The position numbers and the translations under genes were made by a program. A stretch of DNA of 64,000 nucleotides, from NCBI GenBank assembly GCA_000711775.1, contig ARYC01000216.1:124001-188000 (forward strand), written 5' to 3'. This DNA comes from Oxytricha trifallax (lineage: Eukaryota > Ciliophora > Spirotrichea > Sporadotrichida > Oxytrichidae). Position 1 is the first letter of the stretch. Every line of letters starts with the position of its first letter. The notes below the pieces were generated by a model. It was not told where the DNA came from. It saw only the letters and a program-made list of their open reading frames with translations, and ran no database searches. Below are positions 46,991-58,985 of this stretch, in pieces.

Positions 46991-47423
46991 TTGATGGTTT
47001 GATTTTAGTATTAAAAAGTGGATGATAAATTTATTTTATCCATAAATCATTAAACTTCAATGGTCAAAATTTATTTATATTTAGTAGTATTAAAATAATA
47101 ATTGTATTATATTTCTATAAAAGGACATGATCAGATTCTCAAACAGGTTTACTCTACTCACTTAATTGAATTTCTCAGATAATTCAATAAAGTTTTATAT
47201 AAACCAATTTATGATTTTGAAAACAAATCAATAATATATTTTAATAAAAAATATTTGATGTTTAATTAATTAGTAATTTTGCAGAGTCAAATTAATATTA
47301 ACATAAATCAACCAACAAATTTTATAAATATTGATAATTATTAGCACTACAATTATTTTCATTGAATTTGATATCAAATAGATAAAAAATCAAGAATTCA
47401 ATATTTTTAAATAATTAAAATCA

Positions 47424-47846
47424 TTATTGTAGAAATACATTCGAAATTGGAAAATTAATTATAATTAAATTAATAATAAATCAAAATCGTGGCAGTTAAA
47501 GTTGAAGTATTTAAACGATTTTGGGCTCATTCGATAGAGAATTTAAAATTAGCTGGACTTTGTTATTGGCGGTACTATTTTATCGCATCCCCAGAGCGAG
47601 ATAACTCCACATTAATGTGAGTTCATAGTTTAATGAATTTAGAAGTGCTTAATTCATGTGTAGTTATCTCGCTCTGGGGATGCGATAAAATAGTACCGCC
47701 AATAACAAAGTCCAGCTAATTTTAAATTCTATATTGAATGAGCCCAAAATCGTTTAAATAGTTCAACTTTAACTGCCACGATTTTGATTTATTATTAATT
47801 TAATTATAATTAATTTTCCAATTTCGAATGTATTTCTACAATAATA
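47424..47846. repeat. Small foldback element (MITE-like), 183-bp arms
   Basis: 47424-47608 is the near-exact reverse complement of 47663-47846, with a ~54-bp loop. The inner arm is GC-richer (CGCATCCCCAGAGCGAGATA). No coding sequence. Confidence 0.85.
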
Positions 47847-48089
47847 GAAACATATTAGTATTTAAATTTATAATTTAATTCTTTCAAAATGTTTGATTAA
47901 TTTTTTAAGATGATATAATATAAAAAATAACTATTATTATAATTAACATATTAAAGTGTTGTTTTAAAGAAATTAGAAAATAAATACTGTCATGAATAAA
48001 ATATGTGCATTTTCAAATGAAAATATATTTAAAATTGATAATTAAAAATCTTGTGAGTAATCATTTATAATATTTAGTTAATTTGATCT

Positions 48090-50497
48090 ATGGAAAAATA
48101 TAATTCTAAACCAACAACAAGCTCATAAGATACTGATTCATAATTGTAAAACTTTGATGACTCCATCTAGAATGCACGCACAATAGATTTTATAAATTAA
48201 CCTGTAAATGTCCAATCAAGAAAAGATGATAAGAAGAATTTTAAAAGCTATAAGAAATCTATTAACTAAATTTCCAATAAATTATTCAACAGAAGTACAA
48301 CAAATATTCTACAAGAAATAATAGTTTAATTATGAAATCTTTATATATTATAAATAAAAGTTAATTTTAAAACAATAAGACTTATTTTAAATGCTAAAAA
48401 TATTTAAAATATAATTACTATAAAGAAGTATAGATAGGTTAAGGCATACACAATCTAGAGGAAATGGAATGATAATTTTAAATGATTGATTTAAAGCAAG
48501 AGGAGGAAAAATAACCACTGTAAAAACTACTCTATGTGGATGGCTTAAACTTTGTTAGAAATTTCTTCTTGAACATGAATTTTTGGGATTTGGATAGTGC
48601 CTTTGAAAATATCAAGCGATTATAAAACTAAATTATAGCTTTTATTTTTATTTGTTGAGGCTGCTTATAACACAGGATATGATGTTGAAGTATAAAATAT
48701 ATTTTTATTATTAAAAGATCTTAAATTTATATTTTTATATTCATAGACTCTGGGATACAATCTAAAGAAACATTGGATATGTGGATTAAGAAGAGAGAAG
48801 AATCCTTAAAAACTTGTAGCATGGACTGTCCAGCTTGCATAACTGCATTTCTTGGGGAGATGTTTAGAAATCTCAAAATTAAAGTTCATTATTGTCTTGA
48901 GGACAAAAGTGATAAATTTAATAGTTGTAATTAAATCCAACCTAATATGTATATTTATTTTATTATTTATATATTTTATAAATTGTAAAAAATATTAAAA
49001 TAATTAAAAAAAAGATTAAATTAATATACATTTTTTTTCTAAAAATAGGATTATTTGTATTATATAAAAAAGAACTTTCTATTTATAATAAATCTCAATA
49101 AAAATATTATAATAAATTTAAATAAAAACCACATGAAAACTTGCCTGCTATTGATATATGATGAAAAAAATAATTATTTTTTTATTAAAATTATACTTTT
49201 ATAAACATTATTTAAAAAATATACTAGGTTTACCATGGCATGCTTTGCTGATCAATATTATATAATTTTTATTATTTATTTATGAGTATTTAATGATCAT
49301 TTTGGTGCGGATATAATGAGCAATAGCACTGAATTTGTGAGATACAAGCAAAGGAAATTCAATCTTTTTAAAGCATTTGAAATTAATAAAGTTACAGGCA
49401 AACTTATTTTGACTCATAGAAAACCATTCCAACATAACGATGGCCAAAAGTTTATATCAGATAAATTACATCCAATTTTAAAAGAATATCCATTACTTCC
49501 TGAAGTAAGAAATTATGCACAGTAATAATTATACTTGCAATAATATTATTATCATACAGCAATTTTGGAGAATAGATAGGCGATCATTTCGAAACTCGAG
49601 TATAGTATCATTTGGGGTTTTCCACTTTACAAGACATAAAGTAATTCTTTGTTTAAAGGGTTTTACCTGAATTACAAACACTCATCAAGGAATATCAATG
49701 ATGGCAGTGAAACAAGAAAGACATGCGAAGTAGCGAATGATTACATAGACCTTACCAAGGTAAAAGGTGAACGAGCACTGCGCTGAAGCTATTCTATCCA
49801 GTATATTGGTCCTACTACACTTGACCTTGGATTAGATTGAGTTTGATGCCCAAAACATTAGAGCATGATACTATCTGATTTATCTATCTGGCTGGCCTAA
49901 GCCCCAATATTAATTTCCATACAGCTTTAAATATTATTAATATAGCAATTTTTTTTATGTTAAGTACTACAGAAGTTCCCCAACTAATATAACTAAATAT
50001 ACTGGAAATTTACACGGGCTCATAAAACCATTGAGATAAGTTTTCTATAGAATCATGAACGTTAATTTTGAAGTTTTTGAGATATATCTATACTGGGATC
50101 TTCAAAATGATTAACCCGCTTGGGTTAAAGAATTCGTTAAACCTGCAGATGAGAATCTGCTCAATCAACTGAATCCCTTATTTAACAACATTGTGAAGAT
50201 TATAATTTATTAATCTTTTACATCACCTCCATAATAGACTTTTTTATTGATGAATTAGTAAGACCAGCGGTAATAGGTAAAGATGATGATTTGGCCTGGA
50301 ACAATCATGTTTTCGGTTTTTGCGCATTAATTTCAGAATTAGTAGCTGAGGTGAACGGGACGACCATAATGACATATATGAAATAATGTGAAGATTATTT
50401 GTTGAAGAAAGATATTATCAAGAACTATGAATTCGTTGAGAAATCTTAAAATCTCCATAACATTCAGGATAATAGTTTTTAAATTAACAATTTTTGA
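48090..50497 (+). pseudogene. PIN-like protein, copy A4, degenerate
   Basis: Close relative of A1 (MEKYNSKPTTSSQDTDSQ). It has an in-frame TGA at 48470-48472 in the linker before LLYVDGLNFVRNFFL, where A1 reads GAAGAA. The active-site segment reads HFGADIMSNSTEFVRY, so both aspartates of D-x-D are lost (S-T-E). The remaining frame is well preserved: FIDSGIQSKETL, GEMFRNLKIKVHYC, YRSSPTNITKYTGNL, WNNHVFGFCALISELVAEV, ending TGA 50495. The IES between the NYAQQ piece and the YYRSSP piece is enlarged by a GC-richer insertion. It could be a pseudogene, or a binding-only paralogue if the TGA lies outside the processed MDS. Confidence 0.7.
49566..49928. mobile_element. Unidentified insertion in A4 IES, flanked by imperfect direct repeats
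   Basis: GC-richer 0.36-kb segment inside an IES that is only ~40 bp in A1 and A2. Flanks at about 49538-49565 and 49929-49955 share AATATTATTA...CAGCAATTTT-like sequence. No frame and no inverted ends were found. Confidence 0.5.
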
Positions 50498-51745
50498 CTT
50501 ATTAATAAAACATTAAATATATAACAATACCATTTTAAATAACATTTAAGTAGAAATGAGAAAATTGTAGTCTCAGATTGATTTGAAAAAGAAAAGAATT
50601 TGAATTTAAGATTCTAAAAGAAAAATTAAATCTTTTATATAAATTAATGAATTCCAAATATCACTTCTTTAAAAAGTCAATAATTAAATTAAATATTATT
50701 TAAGAAAATAATTGTAGGTAAATTATTAGTACTCATTCAAAGTAAATAATGAAAAAGATAGAGAATGTATTGAAAAAATCATGAAATTTCTAGTGCATTA
50801 AAAGTGAAAGTTAAATTAATATATATGGCTTATAAAATATCTTATATAATAGTATAGGGAAGAAGATTATTGAAAAGTAAATAGTAGAAAATAATTGCAT
50901 TAATATTATCAAAAGAAAAATATAATTTTTTTAAAATCATGATTATAAAATTTAACGAGGTGTTGTGCATTGATTTATTGCGATATTTAAATTATGATTA
51001 TATTTTGATATTTTTCCTCTAAAATTATAAAATTATTATATTTTCTATTGCAAATTTAAATATTTATAATAAATATTTAATTAAAATTAATTTATAATTG
51101 ACTTAATAATTTAATTCTAGCGTCTTAAATTTTCAACTTTACATTTTAAATTTCAGATAACTAAAGCTGCATTAATTAATATATCTTTTTATCGTTAATA
51201 TAATATAATTTGAAAAATTAACAAACTTATAATTTTTTTATCAATGATGACGAAAATAAAATCAAATATTAGTTTTTTAATATTTGATAGCATAAATTTA
51301 ATTGAAATTAATATGTCACTTTTCATTAAAAAAATATTAAATAATATCTCGAAACATTAATAAATTCATGTTTTATAGTTTAGGAATGAATATCATTTAG
51401 TAAATTCTTACAAATTTAAAATTAGAAAGACAATGAAATATCTGTTTTTCTTGTTTATATAAAAATAAAATTTAGATAGTAATGAAGCGTTATACTTTTT
51501 AGAGGAGAAAATATTTTTCAATTTATTCAAAATTTTTGATGTAATTGAAATGCTAATAAATTATATTTTAATATTTATATAATGATAGTTATTTTATTCT
51601 TTAGTTAATAAGTTATAAAGATTAAAAATATTGACTTTCTAAGTAGATATTAAATTCTTTATGCAAATTGAAAATAATAAAAAAATAAATTTAAATATTT
51701 TTAATAGGATCCAATTAAGATTTTTGTTTTAATAAATTGTTTTAC
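50498..51745. other. AT-rich spacer, no gene seen
   Basis: AT-rich intergenic sequence between A4 and B3 without supported features. Confidence 0.5.
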
Positions 51746-54192
51746 ATGGAATCCTAAATTTCTAGTCAATTAGAGAACTAGTCCCAAATGGATAACAGTT
51801 TTTTAAACAATGATAAACCTGATTAATAGACAACTACTAAAGAAACTCCCCCTTAAATCACTCAAAATGATAAAGTTAACACTAATCATGAATAAAAAAA
51901 GGAAAATATTTAACTTATTGCATAAGAAACTAACAATAAACCTATTTATCAGAAAAGTACAACAAATTTTCTTCAAGAATATTTGGCTATGAGGTAGTAT
52001 CCTCCCCCCCCCATAATGTATACTTTTTATTTTGTAGTCTGATAGAGTTTTTGACGCTGAGTAATAGTAGCAGATGAACATGGAATGTGGGAGCAATAGT
52101 TTTGGAGGTATGGCTTCATCAAAGTCACTTTTTATATATAAAAATCATTATAAATTTTACAAAAATTTTCAAATTCTTCACAAAATTTAATTTCTCTAAA
52201 ATTAATGATTTTAGCAGTTTTAAACTATATTAACAAATTTTATCTAATTTATTATAATTTTATAAAGTGAACTTTTATAGTCTTTATGAAAATCTTAAAT
52301 GAAAGTTAAAATGATTTTTAAATCACTTTATAAAATTATAATAAATTAGATAAAATTTGTTAATATAGTTTAAAACTGCTAAAATCATTAATTTTAGAGA
52401 AATTAAATTTTGTGAAGAATTTGAAAATTTTTGTAAAATTTATAATGATTTTTATATATAAAAAGTGACTTTGATGAAGCCATACCTCCAAAACTATTGC
52501 TCCCACATTCCATGTTCATCTGCTACTATTACTCAGCGTCAAAAACTCTATCAGACTACAAAATAAAAAGTATACATTATGGGGGGGGGAGGATACTACC
52601 TCATAGCCGAATATTTATATTCAAGATATGATTATTAGCAATTATTGACAATAATTTTTGTTTTAAAATTAAAATAAATCATATTTATATATTTAAGATT
52701 AAGAACAGAAATATTTTAAGACTAAGGAAGAACGGAAGAGATGGAATATGAAGTAACTTATTTTTGTTGATGGGTTGAACTTAGTAGGAGATTTCTTTCC
52801 AAAAGAAAATTGCGACTTCTGGCAGTACGATCTCCAAAAATAAACATTTAGTTTTTATAATCATTGTGTAGCTGTATTCTAGAAATTTGCTTATTTTAAA
52901 TAACTAAATTAAGTTAATTTGCTTAAGCTGCTAGAAAGTCTGATTACGAATTCGAATTTTTCATAGATTATCTTCATACGACAAAAAATGTTTATAAAAA
53001 ATGGATGCAACGTAGAGAAGATGATGTCAGAAACATGCAACTACCCAGGACTCCCGGCATTCATACTATACTAGGGCAACTTTGTAAACAAGAAGGATTT
53101 AAAGTTCATTACTCTGATAATATTTAATTGTTTGTATAACAATTAATATACTCTGACTAAGACTTCATTTAAATATTAACATATTTTGTTTTATATATGA
53201 CTGCGATGACACAATTGCAACCTATGCCTAGCACTTTGGAGCAGGTATTTTATCAAGAGACAGAGACTTTTTGAGGTACCGAGGTGCAAGCTATAAAATA
53301 TACTCTGGATATCAAATAAAAAAGTATAAAATATGCTTGATAGAAAGAAACATTCTAAACGTTTTGGACAAGCCAATTAAACTATTAATTAGATTTGATA
53401 AGGTTATTATTAGTTTTTATTAGCAATTGAGGAGCCAAGAGACTTGCTAGAGTAAACTATTATTAGATTATTATTAAAATGCTCATTGAACTGCCTGAAA
53501 CTTATAGTCATACACCTTTCAAAGAAAAAATTGAAAGATTAAAGATAAACTATATGGGGGCGTCTACACCATTGAATAGGATGTTTGGGAATCTCAATGA
53601 TAAAACTAAAAAGCTTCGATCGCATTAAATTTAGACATTTTTTTGTGTATATAAATCATTACTATCATCAACTTGGTATAGATTTTAACGTGAAAGAAAT
53701 ATATCCTTACTGGTCTCATGACGAGAATGAAATTCTATGGACTGATCAAGAAATAAAACCTAAAGATAGAGGCATCGAGATTGGAAAATATTAATTAAAA
53801 ATATGTTTAAGATATATACTTTTAATCAGATTGATGAACTTTTTAAGGATCCAATATCTCATGTTTTGCCTTATTAATAAGTTAATTAATTTTTCAAATC
53901 GATTAATAAAACCATTTATAAATAAGCTTTTATATTGAATGCGTAATACTTAACTTACAAAGTAAAACATAAACCCGTATCAGTAAGTTTAAGAGAATGG
54001 AACAACCACATATTCTGCCAACTATATACATATTTCGAACCACACTACTTATTCTTCAATAAATATGTGCTTGAAATGTATGATAAAATCAAGCCATTTG
54101 TCTATTATTAATAAAATATATATCAAAAAGGTAAATTGAGATAAAGTGAATCAAATTTAAAATTATATATATTCAAACAGCCACTTATTTGA
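51746..54192 (+). CDS. PIN-like protein, copy B3, split by a foldback element
   Basis: Type B member. ATG 51746 (MESQISSQLENQSQMDNSF), Gln/Asn-rich leader to STTNFLQEY, then the 625-bp foldback (51985-52609). It continues LIFVDGLNLVGDFFPKENCDFW, FEFFIDYLHTTKNVYKKW, GIHTILGQLCKQEGFKVHYS, CDDTIATYAQHFGAGILSRDRDFLRYRG, EEPRDLLEQTI, MLIELPETYSHTPFKEK and SLREWNNHIFCQLYTYFEP. A tiny IES of 11 bp (pointer ATTATTA, 53459-53465 and 53470-53476) must be removed to enter the MLIELP frame. The 3' end has been replaced after KPFVYY by another foldback element, so the present TGA at 54190 is not ancestral. D-x-D is intact; GADIL has become GAGIL. Confidence 0.73.
51985..52609. mobile_element. Foldback element in B3, ~285-bp arms, AATATT flanks
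   Basis: Arms 51985-52270 and 52323-52609 are inverse copies starting GGCTATGAGGTAGTATCC with a C/G run; the loop is 52 bp. AATATT lies on both sides (51979-51984, 52610-52615), leaving the host frame FLQEYLYSRY after precise removal. Confidence 0.85.
53466..53476. other. Minimal 11-bp IES, pointer ATTATTA
   Basis: Removing 11 bp (7-bp pointer plus 4 bp) joins EEPRDLLEQTIIK to MLIELPETYS in frame; without it the frame is lost. Confidence 0.55.
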
Positions 54193-54463
54193 TATTTATT
54201 TAAATAAAATTTAATTTATTAGTTTACAAAATTGATTTTTTCAAAGATTAGGTTTATTTTAATTCAATTATTAAATCATTTTAATAAATATTAGTTTAAA
54301 AGAAATGGTTAGAGCTACCTCAGCGCTTTTCACATATTGAAAATCAAAACCCCAAAACCCCTTAATGAAGTTTATAAGTGCTTTGATTTGTAGGGAGTTT
54401 GTTAGGGGTTGGGGTTATTAATAGGTTTTAATGTGAAATTTATAGTAAATTAATTTAATTTAT

Positions 54464-55743
54464 TCACTCAAAATGCTCTTTTGGATCATGTGGGAGAGGT
54501 CTGAAGTTTATCTTACTAAACCACAACTCTATCTGCTCCATTGATATGTCTGATCTTGAGTTTGGTTTAATTATTATTGACTCTGCCATTTGTTTCATTG
54601 ATTGAGATACTCTTGTTTTGTCAATAAATTGCTTTATTCTTTGTTTAGCATCCTTCTCGCATCTTGTGGAGTAGCACTCATTGCGAGGCATTTCGCACTC
54701 TATTATTATTATTGCTGCTAAAGCCCACACATCCCACTAAAAGTCTTCATCTCTCCGGTCTTCTCTTTCTGCATAGTACCCTTGCGTTCCCATTACAGTT
54801 CCAAGCCTTGATACTTCCACTCTTTAGGCTCTGTTGAAATCGATTATTGCTACTCTTACAGGTGAGAAGTTTATCATTATATTTTCTGGCTTCAAATCTC
54901 TGTGAACAAACCCTAACTTATGAAGCTCTTTTATACCTTATACGGTCTGAGTTGCTATTTTCTCAAGTTACTTATGATTTCTTTGATCTGTTATGAAATC
55001 TCTTAGGGTCATTTCATAGAGTTAAAGTCTGAAAGCAACATGATCCTTGGCAAGGAGAACAGCATCTAGCTTGATTAAGTAACTGCACTCTTTAAATTTT
55101 GCTTGAGTGAGTACTTGATACTCATTTGTAAACTCCATCTAATATTTATCATCACTTAAGAGATAGTTGAAGGGATACACCTTGTATACATATTGATGAT
55201 CATTGATAACTTTCTTATCAAAGGAGTCTTCTAATATTATGTAGCTTTAAATAGAAGTATCTAGGTCAATTTAAGCAAGAACAGGTATTTTCTTGAATTG
55301 AATCTTGATCATAATTTTTGTTATTTCAGAGGTCAGTTGGTTGCGTGCCTTCTTAACGTACTCGAACTCTCTAGCTTATTCAGGCACTACGACCTTAGTA
55401 ATTCCCTCGCTTTTCTTTTGTTGAGAAGCTTCAGCTCAACTTCATGATTCTCAACTTCTATATCTTTCTTGTAAGCTTTTAATAGATACTTCTTCAAGTC
55501 TCTTGTATGAGAGTATTACTTATGCCACTCAAAGCAGTCATGCTTTCCATCGATTTTGTCGTGCTTTAAGTATACAGTAGGCTTGGCTTATCTATGCTGC
55601 TTCATATGTCTATACCAGCTTGATTTATGAGCGAAATCTCTACCACACAGCTCACAAAAATATACTTGAGCTTCTTCAGTTTGTATAGGAATTTCTTTAA
55701 TATCTTTCTCCTCCTCTCTGTCTCCCACACGCTTGTTTGCCAT
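54464..55743 (-). pseudogene. TBE-2 57-kDa zinc finger/kinase-like ORF, one frameshift
   Basis: MANKRVGDREEEKD start at 55743; finger YFCELCGRDFAHKSSWYRHMKQH; the kinase-like part has an HRDLKPEN-type loop changed to VHRDLKPEN, IDFNRAQRVEVSRLGTVMG and WDVWALAA; normal TGA at 54464. A single base is missing near the KARE motif (GAATTACTAAGG versus GAATATTCTAAGG in TBE-1), shifting frame after the second finger. The kinase half is intact here, so the two TBE copies complement each other as guides to the ancestral frame. Confidence 0.85.
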
Positions 55744-56384
55744 TTATTTTCTATTATTAATTTCTATTTTAATAACAGAGACCTCACGTGATAGCTCTGG
55801 TAGTTCCTTATGAGAGTTCATCTCACAGCTATCACACTTTTTATTGACGCCAAAGGTAAGTCTCATTTAGTTTGATGGAAGTGCTGTTGTTTTTCTTAAA
55901 ATGTTAGCGCTCATATTTAAAATTTGATATATGAGTGCTAAGAGACGAACCAGCTCTAAATATAGGTGAGAAAGTAACCATTTTAACTATCAATAATAAG
56001 TTGATTATAGCACGTACCAATTTAGGAGGTGCTCCTAATTAAGTACGTACTGCTTTAGGAGGTATTTTGTCATTTTATGATTAAAATTAGGGTGCTCCTA
56101 ATTAAGTACTAGCATTAATTAAAGCTCCTAATTAAGTACTAGCATTTTAGGAGCTGCTCCTAATTAAGTACTTATCAATTTAAATTAAAAAATATGAAAC
56201 TATAACAGTAGAAATTGATATCAATCTCTCAAGTTTGAAACCAGTTCTCAAAACTTTCTCCATATCTTTCTTAGAGGTTGACCTCCTATAGGATGCCCAT
56301 ATTTAATAGTAAAGTCTTACAAAGGTAAATAATTGAAATCGATAAACTTAAATTTGAATATCTTTTCTTAGATCTGTAAACAAG

Positions 56385-57172
56385 ATGGAGTCAATGAATG
56401 ATGCAATGAAAAGAGTGCAAACACAAGAATTGATTCAAAGATTTAGAAGCAAAAAGGATTTGCACCGCTACCTGGTGCAGTAAGGTAATGCTCATAGTAA
56501 CTCATCTTGATTGTGTAGTTGGTTTGTTCCTCCCAACGATGGAAGATACTAAAATTTCATTTCTAAGAGTGATACTCTGCGAAGAGAAGAAAGTATTAAA
56601 AACTTAAGATGCAAAGTTTGCAGAGATTCCAAACTATCCAGAAATCTCAGTGACTAACTTATACGATGATCCTATGAATGACCCAGAGGTTTCGCAGTAC
56701 CTGCCTACTAAGAAGCAGTTGTCAAATAAACTACCTGAAAGAAACTATTTCTTTGGCATACTTGCAACAATTAAAGGTGATTACTTGAAAGAAATTATTC
56801 AAGAATCTCATAAGAAAAGGTACAGCATCTCTTCAGAAGATAAGGACAAACAAGGGATCAAGATAAGTGAGAGCTGGCTATCAGAGCTGCAGAAGCACCC
56901 TTATATTTCAAGTAAGATTTGTAGCTTAACTCTTTAGAAAAATCTGGTACTGGCATCTTCTTGATGAAGAAATAGAGCAAGCTTCACAGAGAGCGAAAGT
57001 TGCTGACAATTATGAAGTTAGCAAGAGACTTTATTCAAATATTTAGCCTCCAGAGTCAATGAACATAGATGCTTGAGCTGGCAACAAGAGAAGAAACATA
57101 GGAGGAGGAGGGAAGCAAGAAGTAGAAGAAAAGAAAGAAAAGCCAGCTCCCTCTAAAGAATTATAAATGTGA
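56385..57172 (+). pseudogene. TBE-2 22-kDa ORF, two-base deletion
   Basis: MESMNDAMKRVQTQELIQRF start. A two-base loss after QQGN (GGTAATGCTC versus GGTAATGAACTC in TBE-1) breaks the frame early. The rest (LIVTHLDC..., DPEVSQYLPTKKQ..., KDKQGIKISESWLSELQKH) is well preserved. The late WYWHLLDEE segment is again in a different phase. Confidence 0.8.
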
Positions 57173-57181
57173 CTTATATAT

Positions 57182-58246
57182 TCATTAACTTAACTACAAA
57201 ATTTATTTATATACATTCACTCTCCCTTCTTTAGCACACTTTTATGCCAACTAATTATCAACTCTCTTAGCTGAACTTTTATAAAATCGACTGTATCGAT
57301 AGGTAGGTCATGCATCAAGTGGTATAGCAGCAGTTTCTTGTAATGAACTTTTAATATACCTAAGTAAAATTCAATTCCATTAAACTATGGACTGTAAGGT
57401 ACGTTAAACATGGGCGTTATTCTAAGTTGTTCATAACTCTTCCTTGTTTCTTTAGTCTTATGAACAAAAAGATTATCAACAAACAGTATAATTTCTTATT
57501 CAAGGTACTTCTCTCTCAGCTTTTCTAAAAACTTGATATACTGCTCTGTCTTAATAGAGCGAGGATGAATAACATAAGTTTCTAAACCAGTATCCTCACT
57601 AATTCCTCCAAGAATTGCCATCGTTTATACCTTGACTTTCTAGTCATATACTTCTATATTACTATGCCTCTTATACCAAGACTTCTAGATGAAAGTGTTG
57701 AAGGTAAACACAGCCTCGTCAGCATGTATAAACTTAATATTATTCTATTAGGCTCTCTGCCATTTAATTATAAATATTGTTTAAGTTGTTGATGTAAAAT
57801 GGCAGAGAGAAATCAATCACTCTTTTGATACGATTCACACCTTTGTAAGAGATACCGTTTCGCTTATAAATGTTTGTAACATATTATGCAGAGATCTTCA
57901 ACTCAGGGAACTGGCGGTGAAACATAATAGCTCGTTAGTCGTGAGAGAAGTGAGCCCAATACTTCAAAGTTTTCTCATTAATAAGATAGTCAATATGCTT
58001 CTATAGAAACTTTGACTACCTCTTAGGCTTAGAATTTAGCTACTATTGCTTTAATTATAGTGCTATAAGACAGTGGGAGCGAACAGTTGACGGACTTCGC
58101 TTTAAGAGTAGCGCAATAGACTTATAGTTTAGTACTGGTTTGATTTATTCACTGTATATATCACATCCATAGCGCAGTTTAAACACTAAATTTATATACT
58201 CTTCATCATAAATAGACCCCAAAAGCTTGCTATTTTAATCTCGCAT
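57182..58246 (-). pseudogene. TBE-2 42-kDa DDE transposase, two compensating frameshifts
   Basis: MRDQNSKLLGSIYDEEYINL start; D, D, E residues in FIHADEAVF, ILFVDNLFVHKT and PYSPQFNGIEFY. One extra G in MAES (versus MQRA in TBE-1) and one missing A in the run before SSAKRVD put the catalytic core out of phase with both ends. The N-terminal part lacks the break seen in TBE-1. Confidence 0.85.
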
Positions 58247-58985
58247 TTAATTAATAACGCCAACCCCTAACAAATTTCCTACAAATCAAAGCACTTATAA
58301 ACCTCATTAAGGGGTTTTGGGGTTTTGAATACATAATTTTGCTCTTATGTTGTGCAATAAATAAAAAATATCAGCCCAAAAGATTGAGCATGTTAGTTGT
58401 CAAGTATTGAGCATCTAAAACACTGGCAAAATTAATTGAAATAGTGCTGCGCATAGAAGCACCCTTTACAAAATTATATTGATTCAGCCAAAAGAATTTG
58501 GGTACCCTGCATAAAGAGTAAAGTTCATAGCGCAGCACAGTTCGGCATTCAGAGTATTTTTGATCAAGACTACAGGAATATCGGGTGTTTAGGTGATGAG
58601 AATAGAGATACTAAGATGGGATAGACAAGCAAAGTGTTTAGAACACAACAGTGAATTCATAGGATAAATGAGGGGAACCACTTAAATAAAAAGCGCAAAT
58701 AATAATCTATCTGTACATTATATAACAAGAGCAGTTACCAAATAATTATAATCATCCACTATGTACATCTAAGAACTGTGCGTTTTTATAGAGTAATTTT
58801 AAGAAAATAAATTAAAAAAAGTATAATTTTCACAATTATAAGTCTTAAATACTTTAGGGCTTATAAAAATTAAATTTATTTAAATAAATATCAAATAAGT
58901 GGCTGTTTGAACATTTTTAAATTTAAAGTTGATTCACTTTATTTCAATTTACCTTTTTTATATATATTTTATTAATAATAAAAGG

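Larger units (their letters stand above)
54345..58327. mobile_element. TBE-family transposon, copy 2 (3983 bp)
   Basis: Ends CAAAACCCCAAAACCCC on both sides, ~78-bp inverted terminal repeats, AAT duplication at 54342-54344 and 58328-58330. Same three-gene layout as TBE-1 and very similar sequence throughout, but with its own set of disabling changes. Confidence 0.95.
54109..58985. mobile_element. Composite: ~0.9-kb foldback element hosting TBE-2
   Basis: 54109-54222 is the reverse complement of about 58868-58985 (including CAAACAGCCACTTATTTGAT). Outside it, the sequence on the right (58986 on) continues the 3' region of a B-type gene as seen after B2. The element therefore inserted into the 3' end of B3, and TBE-2 later inserted into its loop. 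The right loop contains an imperfect stem (GTGCTGCGCATAG at 58444 against CATAGCGCAGCAC at 58526). Confidence 0.75.
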
